This document shows, in pieces, positions 41,810 through 53,043 of a DNA stretch of 64,000 bases. The stretch covers positions 2,976,001 through 3,040,000 of the forward strand of contig WWBZ02000051.1 of the NCBI GenBank assembly GCA_011503125.2, given 5' to 3'. Source of the stretch: Botryosphaeria dothidea (taxonomy: Eukaryota; Ascomycota; Dothideomycetes; Botryosphaeriales; Botryosphaeriaceae). The position numbers were made by a program, and so were the translations under genes. The notes under the pieces are model-generated. The model saw only the letters and a list, made by a program, of their open reading frames with translations, did not search any database and was not told the origin of the DNA. Position 1 is the first letter of the stretch. The number at the start of each line of letters is the position of its first letter.

Positions 41810-42931
41810 TGTGCGGGCAGATGAGGGCGACGCAGGATGAGCTCATATCCAACGCGGAGAGAGCTTCTCAAATATTTACTGCGCTGGCCGGAAGGCAACA
41901 TGCTGCCTGACGTAGCGGTCTGCCACCGGCGCATTTCACCATCTATTCTGGTCATTGCCCCGGGGTTACCGGGTTGTTTGCGCCCCACCTCACGCTTTTA
42001 GGCAGTTTGTAAGATGCTTGGCGAGGGGAGAATCTGCGTGCCAAGACGCTGATAAACCGATTCCGTACGGATGTACCGGTAATGACGCCTGACGGAACGG
42101 TGTGGATGCTCCTGCAAGGCAACAGCAACAGTAAGCAGGTACCTAACATCCCTCATGTGCATGGTGTCGTGATTATGGCTTGCTCTGAACACAGTCTTTT
42201 GTGCTTGTCACAGCGATGACATGGCATGATTAGCTTGCCGGAGGATCTCCTTGCAGCAAGGCCTTGCGGGGTTTCTTCATTTTCGACCACAGGATTTGCC
42301 CAGCCGCTGTTTAGGCTGACCACCCACTCTTGGCCATCATTTGAAGTCTTTCTTTGATAGACCGAGACCCCGAATACGGTCTTGGAAGATTCAGTCGGAA
42401 AGGAACCATCTGATGATGCAATGCCAGCCGTAAGATAGACTGTGCGAAACTCCAGTGAGGCCCCCCAAAAGTTTCTTGAGACTGACCGAGCCCTACAAGG
42501 GCACGCAAGCTTCCGGTTTTCGTTAACAATAAGGGTCGATTTTCGTAGTCAATGCCGTAGGTGCAGAGTGAGCCCTTTTTGACGAATGATTCGTGAAGCT
42601 TGCCTTATGCAAAGAATGCTGGCATGTAGTAAATGTAACGGAAGACGGAACACCTGAAGCAGCGTGTGGACACAGACTGCTAGGGAGCTCCGACGAGAGA
42701 ACATTCTGCCCACACGCTTGCCGAATAGTGGTACAAGGAAGGGCATCGAGACCTGGAAAAGGTGCAAAGCATCCAACGCGCAATGTATTCGTGTACTGGA
42801 TATACTAAACGGACACCGAATTTAACATGCCGGCCTGCCGAAAATCAGCACGGACTGTAATCTTGTCCAAGGCCACCAGCATCAAACGCCAAAATTCTAG
42901 CAATACACAAAACCGCATCATAGGTATATTT
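41810..42931. other. Intergenic region without a supported gene
   Basis: This 1.1-kb stretch lies between the M28 peptidase promoter and the 3' end of the hydrolase gene. The small open frames on both strands have no recognisable motif. No repeat of note was seen. Confidence 0.5.
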
Positions 42932-44465
42932 CTAAGAGCGCCGATGAATCATTGACTCAGCCAGGTCTTCATAGTCGTCTTGATCAACATCTGGTTTTTC
43001 GATCATTTCCAGGTCTTCATCAGCTGTTACAGGGTCGTCAGCTCCCTCCTTGGGCCGCGGTGGGGAGTCATCATACCCAGTGGCTTCCTCATACCACGAG
43101 GTTGAGGAGGTCCAGTTCACAACCAACTCCTTGGCAGTCTCAGCCATGCTATAGTAGTTTGGATGATTCTTGGGCTCAAACATGGTCATGTGAGCCCAAG
43201 TCTCAGCCGTGGCATTGTCGTTTACCACGGGGATAAAGTGCTTTTTCACAGATTCCGTTTTGGGGACAATGCAGAATGTGCGTTGCTCCCCCAAGATGCC
43301 AGAACTCCACTTTGTTGACGGGTTGCCCTGCTTTTGCACAGCCAACCCCAACTGAGTGTAGATGTCTGTGAAGCCAATACCCAGAGACTCAGAGACTGTG
43401 ACAACAGAGGCGATTCTTTTCTTCATGTCTTCCTGACGTGCCAAGCATCCGACGAATTCAAGATGGGAACCAACAAACTGCCAACCTTCACTCAGCTGTT
43501 CCCGATTCATGTAGGCGGCGCCTCCTGCAGCAGCCAGGGCGCCTGCGGCACCGGCAAACATCGCGATCTTGCCAAAACGCTGCCAGGCCGGCACTACCGC
43601 CGTGTCGGCATTTGGGTCTCCTGACGACGACGCTGACGGAAGCATCTTGCTCGCAGCAAGCACATCGGGATCCGGTTCTTGCTTCTTGCCCCACCCAAAT
43701 GTACTTGCGACGTTGTTATATGCATTATAGGCAGCCGCAGCGGTGTTCCAGTGGCCTTCTGCTCCGTGCGCGACCACGCCAGGCGAGATGCCGAGATAAG
43801 GCGTATCGAAAGCGAGAATTCCTTGGATGTACGGGAACATGAGCGTCGTCTGGGATGTGGAGTCGGAGGTGTCGCTATGTATAGGCTGCTCGTTTGAGAT
43901 TGATAGCAGCGTCTCCGCCGCAACAATACCACCTGCAATAGGTCAGTCGCGCATACCGAATTTTGGTCGAAAGACTTACCCATGGAGTGGCCGCACAAGA
44001 CGACCCTCACGGATGGGTCTACGGTGGGTGAAGGGGTGCTATTTGCGACCTCGAGATCGATGACCTTATTCTGAAGCCTGTACAAGTTCAGCCAGGCTCA
44101 AGCTCTGAGTAACAGCCACGACAGAGCGGATCTGCATGGTAGGCGCGCGCGTGCTGGACCGTACCACTCCTTGAATTTCGCCACGCAAGACTGGCTTCCC
44201 GTCGGAGTCAGCAGCATGCAATAGTCCGGCGGTGGGCTGTGACATACAGGTCGCCGCGCGTTTCGTACTTGGGATACGTGACGGCCAGCACGTTCAACTT
44301 GGGGAGGGCGTTTTCGAGCACGCCGCGCAGGTGCTGCGGGAACTTTCTGAAGGTATCGTCATCGCCCTAGGTGAAACGGGTCAGTCCCGATGTTTCTGGT
44401 GCTGGGGCTCGTGCGAGAATGACCTTGAAGCCGTGTATGAAACAAAGGAGCAGCGTCTTCTTCAT
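42932..44465 (-). CDS. DUF676-like alpha/beta serine hydrolase
   Basis: There are five... counted here as four exons, 44465-44424, 44366-44248, 44077-43980 and 43932-42932; the protein has 419 aa. It starts MKKTLLLCFIHGFKGDDDTFRKFPQHL (family N-terminus FIHGF.G.D), and splicing gives the nucleophile elbow CGHSMGGIVAAE. FPYIQGILAFDTPYLGI follows, as in DUF676/PGAP1-like lipases. A Gly/Ala-rich stretch near residue 210 (AMFAGAAGALAAAGGAAY) could be a membrane-associating segment, and a likely catalytic His lies in AHMTMFEPKNHP. The tail is acidic. It is probably an ester hydrolase acting on lipids or GPI-type substrates. It is conserved in fungi but uncharacterised as far as I know. Confidence 0.85.
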
Positions 44466-45712
44466 CCTGAGCTGTGTTCCTGCATGCTGTCGGGCCGTGG
44501 TGGAGGCGGCGGACAGCGGCCAGCAATTATGTCACAGTCGAGGTCGGCTCCGATGCCCGCCCGCGCGACCGCCACTGCCCTGATTTGCTGCCCGAGAAAG
44601 TCACTTGCCCGCACATGAACGACGAGCGACCATGACCACCGCCCATTTCAAAGCGCTGAAACACGTCCAGTCGTGCTCATCCGATGCAAGGCGTGCCACG
44701 GACCACAAGAGGAGTCTGACTTGGTTATCTGTCCGCGTGAAGTCGTCGACCATCCCGACAGCACGTGAGCGACAATGGCCTGGCTGAACTCAAGGGTCCG
44801 ACCGTGCCGAGTGCTGGCGCGCAGGTCGCCAACGACAGGCCAGCGCAAGCAGCCCTGTGCGACACAGCAGCAGAAAGCTGGCGGCTGAGAGCGTCAAGTC
44901 GCCCTCAAGAATGCAAGCCTTCGTTGCCAAGCGCCTGCAACAGACCCCTCTGGCACGCGGTCGGATCTCTGAGACGTCCGCGCACACCCTGTCGACGTCA
45001 GGGCCGTTTCATCTACTGCAAATCTCCTCGCATTCGGGCTCTCGCCATGGCTCAAAACACCACTTCTACGCGCCCGTGTAGAACGGGCATGCCGCACGCT
45101 ATGGAGATCATCGTCGTCGCCGCCCCGCTCACCGCGAGTGCCAGCGTGTCGCCGCTCGTCGTAGATCGCCCTGTTAAATGAACGCTTCGCCGTACCTGTG
45201 CTGGTGGATTTCCATGTATTTTCCGTCTCCTTGCAGTTCCAGTACCATGATACCCTCGCTTCCCCAGCCCCTCATTCTCTGAGTCTTGTGTTCCACCGTG
45301 CTTCATCTTAGCAAGCATCCGGCCGCTTGCCGCAAGCAAAACGAAAGGCTCCAGCACACTGGAGAACGTGATCGAAGCTGGACCCACGGCCGCTACAAAC
45401 GCGCGCACCTCCAGCTCAGCATACCCGCGCCTGCGCATATCTCCGCAGCTCTGTGCGTGCATTGCTTGCCTGCTTGATGCCGCGCACGCTTGATTGTCTT
45501 GGTTGTCCAGCAGTCTGTCCCTCTCCGAATCTCACACACCACACCTTCGTCGCTCTTTTCCTACCTCACACTGCGCGCGTCTCACCATCACCCTTCCGGA
45601 AGCTTGTGTGCCGACCCGTCTTCAACCTTCCGAGCGCAAGAACTTTATCTACTGTCCTTGCCATCCCGTCACCTTCTTCCACCGGTTCTCGCTTTGCGCA
45701 AGCTTCGACATC
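44466..45712. other. Intergenic region without a supported gene
   Basis: This 1.25-kb divergent gap contains open frames up to about 140 codons on both strands. They lack ATG starts in the right places and recognisable motifs. Pyrimidine-rich sequence from 45490 onward suits a long 5' leader for the GPI protein. Confidence 0.45.
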
Positions 45713-46504
45713 ATGCCTCCCAGCGCAGCGCGCTTCGTAATCTTCCTGCTCTCGCTGCTTGCTGCTCTGGCCCGCGCCGTTTCTCTCTCCGACTTCACTC
45801 CCCGTGTCGAGGACCTCTCCAGCCAATGCGACGCCGTCTACAATCGTCAGATCAAGGACTGCTCCGCATCCGATCTCCAGACCGGCGACAACTGCTCCGT
45901 GGCGTGCATCAGCGGCCTGGTCGCCATTGCTGAATCAGTCAAGTCAGCCTGCGCCAATGACGACATCGCCGAGACGTCCATTATCGGCGTCTTCCTCCTA
46001 GGCAAGGGTCCTCAGATTCTCTGCTCCAATATCGCCGCGACTACTCTCGGCGGCGGACAAACCTCGAAAACTACGACCTCGAGCATAACTCAGCAGAGCA
46101 GCACTCTTGAGCTCTCAAGCCAAACCACCGATGCCGGCACCACCATTGTCGCAGGCACGAGCACGAGCACCACTGCGGACGCAACTAGCACTGCTGCATC
46201 CACTGAAGCCTCTTCGACCTCGGCAGAAGAAACCACCACGGCAGAAACCACCGCCGCCGCAACCACATCGTCTGTAGAGACTACGGCGGAGAGCACCACG
46301 GCAGCGACGAGCTCCACATCTTCCGAGGCCGCATCGACAACTTCATCAGGTGCCACGGATCTGGCATCCCTTAACGAGGGCAGCGGCGGAGGAAGCCCGT
46401 TCGACTTTGTCGCTGGCAACGGATCTTCCCAAACCGCAGCATCGGCCTGGCTCATGGGTGCAGCGCTGGGATTTTGCACTTTGTTTGTTCGCTCATTCTC
46501 ATGA
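45713..46504 (+). CDS. Ser/Thr-rich GPI-anchored cell-wall protein
   Basis: This is a single exon of 263 aa. The frame is open further upstream but without ATG; the ATG at 45713 starts a signal peptide (MPPSAARFVIFLLSLLAALARAVSL). A compact Cys-containing N-terminal domain (SSQCDAVYNRQIKDCSASDL, SVACISGLV, ILCSN) of about 90 residues with five Cys precedes a Ser/Thr/Ala-rich stalk likely to be O-mannosylated. The C-terminus has a short polar site (AGNGSS) and a hydrophobic tail (AWLMGAALGFCTLFV) typical of GPI attachment. It is a surface protein with no predicted enzyme activity. It resembles many fungal GPI proteins of unknown role. Confidence 0.85.
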   Translation: MPPSAARFVIFLLSLLAALARAVSLSDFTPRVEDLSSQCDAVYNRQIKDCSASDLQTGDNCSVACISGLVAIAESVKSACANDDIAETSIIGVFLLGKGPQILCSNIAATTLGGGQTSKTTTSSITQQSSTLELSSQTTDAGTTIVAGTSTSTTADATSTAASTEASSTSAEETTTAETTAAATTSSVETTAESTTAATSSTSSEAASTTSSGATDLASLNEGSGGGSPFDFVAGNGSSQTAASAWLMGAALGFCTLFVRSFS

Positions 46505-47319
46505 TTGCGGATGGCTTGCTACAGCATTTCTATTTCTCTTCTGGTTGTGTTTGATACCATCTCTGTTTTACTGGCATGCCGCACAGCATTCCTCGATTAG
46601 TATGAGGACTCGAATATCAACGGCAATCCCTAATTCGTTCGCTACATTGACGGCTGGCTATTTCCGTCAATTCACGCAAGATACCTATCGGCGTTGAGCA
46701 TAGTACGATGCAGCTCCGGGAAAAGGAACTCAAAGCGGTGTAACGGAATCGACAAATGTATAGAAAGGTGTACGAGTGAAAGACGGGTGGTGGAGTTTCG
46801 GAAGGATTGTAGCATTCTAATGCTGCCTAATGATCGATGGCAAGGGTAAAAGCATGATACGGACTTATGAAAATTAAATGAAAGGCTTGATTTGACACGG
46901 ATGTTGCACACTCCAGAATGCAGATCTTGCAGCTCAGGACCTAAGCTTCGGAGATTTAAGAGTGGACAAAAATGCCTTTACTCTATGCCGGTGACCAACC
47001 CAGAGCTGAAATGCCCAAGGGCCATGACAAAATAATAACTTTGAACGCAGTATGGACCACGAGGGTGATGATTGGCGTGGGTGTGTAAGCGTGCACGGTC
47101 TTGCATCTAGTGTTCATAGTAGAGCGCCTTTATCATGCGGAGAAGTAGTTGCTCATGGTTACGTAGTTGGCAGAGCGGGAGGCAGCGGGTACCTTGAGCT
47201 TGGATGCGGGTGCATTGAGTGATCGGCGGCTGAGGCTCCATCTTGCCCGCACATCTTCCCAGCGCGCGCCACACCAACACAGCTCCTCCAAACCAGCACA
47301 CCACAACCCACCTCCCGCC
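46505..47319. other. Intergenic region
   Basis: This 815-bp gap holds the 3' side of the GPI protein gene and the promoter of the cyclophilin gene. No gene or repeat was recognised. Confidence 0.5.
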
Positions 47320-49017
47320 ATGGGCAAAGGTACTGACAAGCTCTACATTACCCATTCCGAGTGGGCCTCGGAGGATGCTTACTCGGCCAGCTTCGGTGCC
47401 GGCGTCAACAAATCCAAAGCCATCGGCGCCAACTTCCGTCGCCTGCCCTTCAACTTTTGCGCCCTCTCGTTGCAACCTTTCGAGCACCCCGTCTGCACCG
47501 TTCACGGCACCATATTCGATCTCACAAACATCCTGCCGTGGCTGAAGAAACATGGCACGAATCCCGTTGACGGTCAACCGCTGAAGCGCGCCGACCTCGT
47601 CAAGCTCAACTTCGCGAAAAACGACGATGGCGAGTACGTCGACCCGGTTACCTACAAGGTCTTCACCGACAACACCCACCTCGTCGCCCTGAAGAACTCC
47701 GGCAACGTCTTTGCCTGGGATACTATCGAACGCTTGAACATCAAGGCCAAGAACTGGCGCGATCTGGTTAGCGATGAGGAGTTTTCGCGCAAGGATATAA
47801 TTACTCTGCAGGACCCACAGAACTTGGAGGCGAGGGATCTGAGCGCTTTCAAGTATATCAAGGATGGAGAGAGCAACTTGTCCGAGGAGCAAGAGAGAGA
47901 AAGGGCGAGCGGCGTCAACGCCGATGCTTTGGGCAGCTCTGCCAAAGTGCTGAAGGCCAAGGAGGCTGTGGCAAAGGCCAGGGCGGATCGCGAGAAAGCG
48001 GCCAAAGCGAAGGCAAATGGAGGCATGGCTGCTGCACTTGCACGCGCCCGCGCAGACCCGAGCGACGGCTCGAATGCACTGCATCAGAACAAACCACTGC
48101 CCTACAACGCCGCTCAATACACGACCGGAAAGGCGGCCGCTTCGTTTACGAGTACGGGAGTAACACCCCATACATCGAACGAAAGAGCTCTGCTCTCGGA
48201 GGAAGAATATATGCTCAAGCCCCGCCGGGTGAAGACTCCCGGATATGCAAGGATACAAACAAGCCTTGGGGAGCTCAATGTTGAGCTTATGCCAGAATTT
48301 GCGCCCAAGGCCGTCTGGAACTTTGTGCAGCTGGCTAAGAAAGGATACTACCGGAACATCACATTTCACCGCAACATCCGCAACTTCATGATTCAGGGAG
48401 GAGACCCGACGGGCACTGGACGCGGTGGAGCCAGTATCTGGGGCAAGAACTTCAATGATGAATTTGAAGGGCCGAACAAGCACGACGTCCGCGGAATTCT
48501 GAGCATGGCGAACAAGGGCAAGAACACCAATTCGAGCCAGTTCTTCATCACCTACCGTGCTGCCAAGCACCTGGATCTGAAGCACACCATCTTTGGCCGT
48601 GTTGTAGGAGGCATGGATACTCTATCGCGGCTCGAAAACGCACCAACGGATTCGAAGGACAGACCGGATCCGCCTGTCATGTTGGAGGACGTTGTGGTTT
48701 TCGTTGACCCATTCGAGGAGTTCCAGAAGCAGAAGGCGGTGAAGGATGCTAAGGAACGTGAGCAGGAAGAAATCAAAAAGGCGGGTGGCACAGAGGATGA
48801 TAAGACAACATGGACGGGCAAGCGTATTCGCGGCGATGGAACTGTTGAATCTAGTAGCGGTGCCGGTGGTGTTGGTAAATATTTGCAAGCGGCGTTGGCT
48901 GAGCAGAAGGCAAGTGCTGTTGAAGAGGATGAGATTGTAGGAGAGTGGGACGAACCGGAGGAGCCGGCAAAGAAAAAATTCAAATCGGGCGGATTTGGTA
49001 ATTTCGACAACTGGTAA
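47320..49017 (+). CDS. U-box cyclophilin (PPIL2/Cyp8-type peptidyl-prolyl isomerase)
   Basis: This is a single exon of 565 aa. It starts MGKGTDKLYITHSEWASEDAY, as in the PPIL2/CYC-8 family. A U-box-like domain (FCALSLQPFEHPVCTVHG, then GTNPVDGQPL and DPVTYKVFTDNTHLVAL) covers residues 45-140. The cyclophilin domain lies at 305-460, with VELMPEFAPKAVWNFVQLAKKGYY, FHRNIRNFMIQGGDPTGTGRGG and NTNSSQFFITY (quoted in pieces). The FHRxI.xFMIQGGD site retains the catalytic Arg. A Lys/Glu-rich tail ends in GGFGNFDNW, a family signature. These nuclear proteins associate with the spliceosome and have ubiquitin-ligase-like and prolyl-isomerase folds. A single-copy housekeeping gene. Confidence 0.95.
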   Translation: MGKGTDKLYITHSEWASEDAYSASFGAGVNKSKAIGANFRRLPFNFCALSLQPFEHPVCTVHGTIFDLTNILPWLKKHGTNPVDGQPLKRADLVKLNFAKNDDGEYVDPVTYKVFTDNTHLVALKNSGNVFAWDTIERLNIKAKNWRDLVSDEEFSRKDIITLQDPQNLEARDLSAFKYIKDGESNLSEEQERERASGVNADALGSSAKVLKAKEAVAKARADREKAAKAKANGGMAAALARARADPSDGSNALHQNKPLPYNAAQYTTGKAAASFTSTGVTPHTSNERALLSEEEYMLKPRRVKTPGYARIQTSLGELNVELMPEFAPKAVWNFVQLAKKGYYRNITFHRNIRNFMIQGGDPTGTGRGGASIWGKNFNDEFEGPNKHDVRGILSMANKGKNTNSSQFFITYRAAKHLDLKHTIFGRVVGGMDTLSRLENAPTDSKDRPDPPVMLEDVVVFVDPFEEFQKQKAVKDAKEREQEEIKKAGGTEDDKTTWTGKRIRGDGTVESSSGAGGVGKYLQAALAEQKASAVEEDEIVGEWDEPEEPAKKKFKSGGFGNFDNW

Positions 49018-49453
49018 AATAACAGGTGGCAAATTTGGGCAAAGGAGGCGTTCTGGCGTCTGATAGGGGGATACTATCGAGAGTGAGGAGTCGGGAGTTG
49101 CATCAGCATGTATATAAGATACCAAAACAGAAGTAGGCACGCCAGCCAACGGTCCGCGTGGATTGTCCATATCAGACGAAATTTCCTGGACGTCCATCCG
49201 GGCGTCTTCATCAGGCGAATTCAACAAAACTCGTGTCTCTGTTAATTCTACAACCTCGCATGAGAACTTCTATCCGCGTGATTATTTCCAGTGCCCCTGC
49301 TTGGTTCAGCCCTACGGAGCTAGGCACAGAGCGAAAGCTTGGCGTCGCCAGCAGCTTCAACTTTCCAGCGGACCTCTGCCGCACCACAGCTTCTCCACAC
49401 CTCCGCCACCCGCATTCGCTCCTACTACCTTACGCTCACCGCTGTCGCCCACT
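49018..49453. other. Intergenic region
   Basis: This 436-bp gap between co-directional genes shows promoter-like pyrimidine-rich sequence near 49380-49450 and no gene. Confidence 0.5.
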
Positions 49454-50707
49454 ATGCCTCTCAAGCGGATGATGGCCAACCCGGCCAGACCAGCCCGCTA
49501 CCGCCCCGGCAAGCCCACCGCCGCAGAGCCCTCGTCCTCCGAAGAATCAGAGTCCGAGGAGGAAGAGGAGCAACAACAAAAAACCACCGCTCCGCAACCG
49601 AAAGCCTCCTCGTTCCCCAAAGACGCGTCGAAAATCGCGAGCAACCTCAAGAACGTCGACCTGAATGCCCGGCGACAAGAAGCGGCCGCCGCTGAGGCAG
49701 CGCGGTTAGAGGCGGAGAAGGCAGCGCGGGCCGCAGCCGAGGAAGGGTTCGAGACAGAGGAGAGCGAGGAGGAAGGCAGCGAGAGCGGGAGCGAAAGCGA
49801 AGAGGACGAGTCTTCCGAGGAGGAGAGCAGCAGCGAGGACGACGCGGCTGCGCGGCGAAAACTTATGCGGCCGGTTTTCATACGGAAGGATCAGCGAAAG
49901 GCGGGTGCGCAGCAGGCGGCGGCGAAGACTGAGGATGAGAAGTGGGCGGAGGAGGAGGCGAAGCGCAAGGCGAAGGCCGATGCGCTGGTGCAGGAGCAGC
50001 TGGAGAGGGCGGCCGCTGAACGCGCGGCTGGCAAGAAGCAGTGGGATGATGAGGATAATTTGGGGGATTTGGACGACATTGACGATACGGATGGTCTGGA
50101 ACCGGAGGCTGAATACGCGGCATGGAAGTTGCGCGAGCTCAAGCGTATCAAGCGCGAGCGTGAGGCCATCGAGGAGGCCGAAAAGGAGCGCGAAGAGATC
50201 GAACGCCGTCGCAATCTTACTCAGGAGGAGCGCGATGCAGAGGACCGCAAATTCATCGAGCGCCAGAAGGAAGAGCGCGCCGGCAAGGGCCAGATGAGCA
50301 CCATGCAAAAATACTTCCACAAGGGCGCCTTCTTCCAGGACGATCTCAAGTCCGCAGGTCTCGACCGGAGAGACATCATGGGCTCAAGATACGTGGATGA
50401 TGTGCAGAACAAGGACGCACTGCCAGAATACATGCAAATCCGCGACATGACGAAGCTAGGCAAGAAGGGAAGAACGAGATATAAGGACATGAAGAGTGAG
50501 GACACGGGCCGCTGGGGCGATTTTGGCGATCGTAGAGGAAAGGGCGGCGACTTCATCAAGGGAGTCGATGAGAGATTCAGACCCGATCGAGAGATGGAAG
50601 GCAGAGCGGGAGCCACTGGCGCCAATGCAAGCGTCGTGGGAGAGAGGAAGAGGTACGGAGATAATAGAGAAGATCGGGATGGAAAGAGGCCCAGGGTGGC
50701 GGACTGA
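49454..50707 (+). CDS. MFAP1-like spliceosomal protein
   Basis: This is a single exon of 417 aa; the ATG at 49454 was chosen because upstream sequence in frame lacks conservation. It is highly charged: acidic Ser/Glu blocks (SSSEESESEEEEE; EGSESGSESEEDESSEEESS), long basic/acidic helices (ERAAAERAAGKKQWDDED; LRELKRIKREREAIEEAEKE, fragments) and the conserved C-terminal MFAP1 block. That block has MQKYFHKGAFFQDD, IMGSRYVDDVQNKDALPEYMQIRD and GKKGRTRYKDMKSEDTGRWG. MFAP1 is a component of the spliceosomal B complex and works with Prp38. The domain is complete and the protein has the usual length. Confidence 0.93.
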   Translation: MPLKRMMANPARPARYRPGKPTAAEPSSSEESESEEEEEQQQKTTAPQPKASSFPKDASKIASNLKNVDLNARRQEAAAAEAARLEAEKAARAAAEEGFETEESEEEGSESGSESEEDESSEEESSSEDDAAARRKLMRPVFIRKDQRKAGAQQAAAKTEDEKWAEEEAKRKAKADALVQEQLERAAAERAAGKKQWDDEDNLGDLDDIDDTDGLEPEAEYAAWKLRELKRIKREREAIEEAEKEREEIERRRNLTQEERDAEDRKFIERQKEERAGKGQMSTMQKYFHKGAFFQDDLKSAGLDRRDIMGSRYVDDVQNKDALPEYMQIRDMTKLGKKGRTRYKDMKSEDTGRWGDFGDRRGKGGDFIKGVDERFRPDREMEGRAGATGANASVVGERKRYGDNREDRDGKRPRVAD

Positions 50708-51195
50708 GGCTTCTTGGCATGAGATATACCGCAAACGAGTATACAGCGTCCGATCCACTTAATCACAGTGTCTCCGGGTGGAACCGAGGATTACATAGTG
50801 GACCTTTGCGTTCCAGATCATCCTCTCCTCCATGTGGCAACGGATGATTGGAAACAAGCTCATATAGCATTGAGCAATCAATCAAAATATTTACCTGCAG
50901 GGTTGGCGGATAGCCCCAATATCTGTATCAATATCAGATCCTAGGCATGCTCAATCAACATCAAATCAAATCAGATGCCTAGGAAAGATTACATACTTCA
51001 AGTTCTACATCCAAGGATCTGATGGAACTTTTGCTTTTACGACTATTTATCACGACACGGCTACCCGACGAACACGCTACCGTGACATCAATCGCCAAGC
51101 TCTATCTTCTCCGCTATCGCCCGCAAAGTTCGTCTTGATTGGTCAGTTCTACCTCACATTCATCTCACGCTTTAAAAGGCACAGAAACCACAACC

Positions 51196-51226
<31 letters not shown>

Positions 51227-51277
51227 CTTCTTCTTCTTCTTCTTCTTCAGATCTCATCGTAGAGTCCTTATAGCAAG
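50708..51277. other. Intergenic region with CTT microsatellite
   Basis: This 570-bp gap contains a nearly pure (CTT)n tract at 51197-51248, about 30 bp before the PQ-loop start codon, so it probably lies in that gene's 5' leader. No other structure was noted. Confidence 0.7.
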
Positions 51278-52183
51278 ATGGACATTCCGATTGCTGCCAA
51301 CGTGCTCGGTACCATTGGGGCTGTACGTGCCCATTGTATTTAGACGTCAATCGTCCAAATGCTAACCTCTCAACCACATAGGTCTGCTGGTCCATTCAGG
51401 TGGGCTTATTTTCGTCAATAAAAGGATGTAACTCATTCCACTGACGCAAAGCAGCTCATTCCCCAAATCGTCATCAACTACCGCCGCCACCACGCCACCG
51501 GTCTGCAGCCCGCCATGATGATGTGGTGGGCCTGGGCCGGCGTGCCGCTCGGCGTCTACAACATCGTGCAGTCCTTCAACGTCGCCCTGCAGGTCCAGCC
51601 GCAGATCCTCTCGTTCCTCTCCCTCATCACCTGGATCCAGTGCCATCACTACCAGAAGCGCTGGTCGCTGTCGCGCTCGCTCGCCGTCGTCGTTCCCGTC
51701 GCGAGTGTTATGGGCGGCATCGAGGCCGTGCTGATCGTCGCGCTGCGCATCGGTGTTCGGCGCGGCGTGCACTGGCCGTTGACGCTGATGGCGGTGCTGG
51801 CGGTGGTGTTCCTGGCAGCCGGCGTGTTGCGGCATTATTGGGATATTTGGGTGCACCGCACCGTTCGGGGGATTTCGTGGCTGTTTGTGGGTATTGATGC
51901 TGCGGGGGATCTGTTCAGTCTGGTGTCCGTAATCTTCCAGCCGGAGCTAGATGTGCTCGGTATGGTGACGTATGGGGTTGAGTTGGTGCTTTGGCTAGGA
52001 GTATTCGCATGCGGTGTCTACTTCAATTTGTGGCCTTGGCTAAAGAAGAAAAGGGCAGGCGGCGGAAGTGACCCAGGGGATTCCTCGTCTGAGCGAGCTA
52101 GCCGTGAGGTGGATCACACCCAAGCGGGAGGTGATATGTCAGGCAGTAGCGAGATTCAACTTCAGTTCAGAAAGCGATCTTGA
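51278..52183 (+). CDS. PQ-loop repeat membrane protein
   Basis: There are three exons, 51278-51322, 51382-51399 (18 nt) and 51455-52183; the protein has 263 aa. Splicing assembles GAVCWSIQLIPQIVINYRRH, a first PQ-loop with the defining Pro-Gln pair in the first helix. About seven hydrophobic helices follow (residues 5-25, 40-60, 65-85, 95-118, 127-145, 150-175 and 183-210), with a second, less exact PQ-type loop near WLFVGIDAAGDLFSLVSVIF. The C-terminal 50 residues are polar and cytosolic. Proteins of this class export amino acids or other solutes from vacuoles or lysosomes. The substrate is not predictable. Confidence 0.9.
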
Positions 52184-52602
52184 GGCCGCATTAGCCAAGA
52201 TCGGATGCAGTTTCCCACGTTGAAGTACGGTTGTTCATGTCAGGCAAGCGACGTAAAAATTGCTTGGCGGCTGACTCCCACAGTTGCGAACGTCAATGAG
52301 GCATGCAAGAAATAGATTTAAAAAAGGAAAGGCTTGTATGTAAGGGCGCTCTGAAAAAGCACGCAAGAGTCTTGCCGCTGCCACATGCTGCCGTGAACCC
52401 GTAGTACACGTTGAGCCTTGCTCAAGTTGAGGTCCCGGCTAAGCCAGGATCGATAAAGAAAATCCATGACAAAAACTGAACAGACGATTCTAAAGAACGC
52501 AACATGAATGCGAAGAAAGGAAAGAAAGAGAACTGCAATAAGTGACAAAACTGGTCGAAGAGCTAAAGAGTGCAATTGGTGGATGAGAGATGAGCCTGCT
52601 CG
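52184..52602. other. Intergenic region
   Basis: In this 419-bp gap no gene is supported; it holds the presumed 3' end of the PQ-loop gene. Confidence 0.45.
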
Positions 52603-53043
52603 TCAAGAAGAATCGACGAGCAAATCTTTATGAGCGTAAGTGGGTGGAACTTGTGGATGATTGCGGAAGCTTACTTCGAAATGCTCCCCAAAGTCAAGGA
52701 ATTCGGCTGTGATTGATTGCTCCTGTAGAATAATTAGCTCTAAATAGATCGAGGTATTTCCATGCGCACCCTCAATGGAATCGTCTCCAAAAATGGTATT
52801 GTTGATGCTCATGCCGACGGGACTTGGTGGCGGCTGAGGAGGTGGAGACGGAGGATCTTCGCGAGAAAACAGATACGAATCGACTTCGCTTCTTTGGAGC
52901 CAAGATTTCATCTGAGCGGCGCTGGCAGAACCTGAGCGAATGTGGTAGCGTGATTCAACGCGCGTATGCCAGCGTTGAAAATACTGTGATGGCTTGTGAA
53001 CAAGAACCATATGCATCTGATACATCCGAATTGGTGCGGGCAT
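52603..53043 (-). CDS. Hypothetical open frame, weakly supported
   Basis: From the ATG at 53043 this frame codes for 146 aa. Proline-rich PPSPPPQPPPSPVG sits in the middle, and the C-terminal third (TSIYLELIILQEQSITAEFLDFGEHFEVSF) looks protein-like. No family is recognised, no introns are needed, and nothing nearby supports it. The open frame runs upstream to 53169 without an ATG. It may be a small lineage-specific gene or chance. Confidence 0.25.
   Translation of the reverse strand: MPAPIRMYQMHMVLVHKPSQYFQRWHTRVESRYHIRSGSASAAQMKSWLQRSEVDSYLFSREDPPSPPPQPPPSPVGMSINNTIFGDDSIEGAHGNTSIYLELIILQEQSITAEFLDFGEHFEVSFRNHPQVPPTYAHKDLLVDSS

Noticed and set aside
44600..45480. Several open frames of 65-140 codons on both strands
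   Set aside because: They have no ATG-based start with conserved sequence, overlap one another, and show no recognisable domain.
45494..45712. N-terminal extension of the GPI protein to 45494
   Set aside because: The extension begins with TTG, not ATG, and would bury the clear signal peptide that starts at the ATG at 45713.
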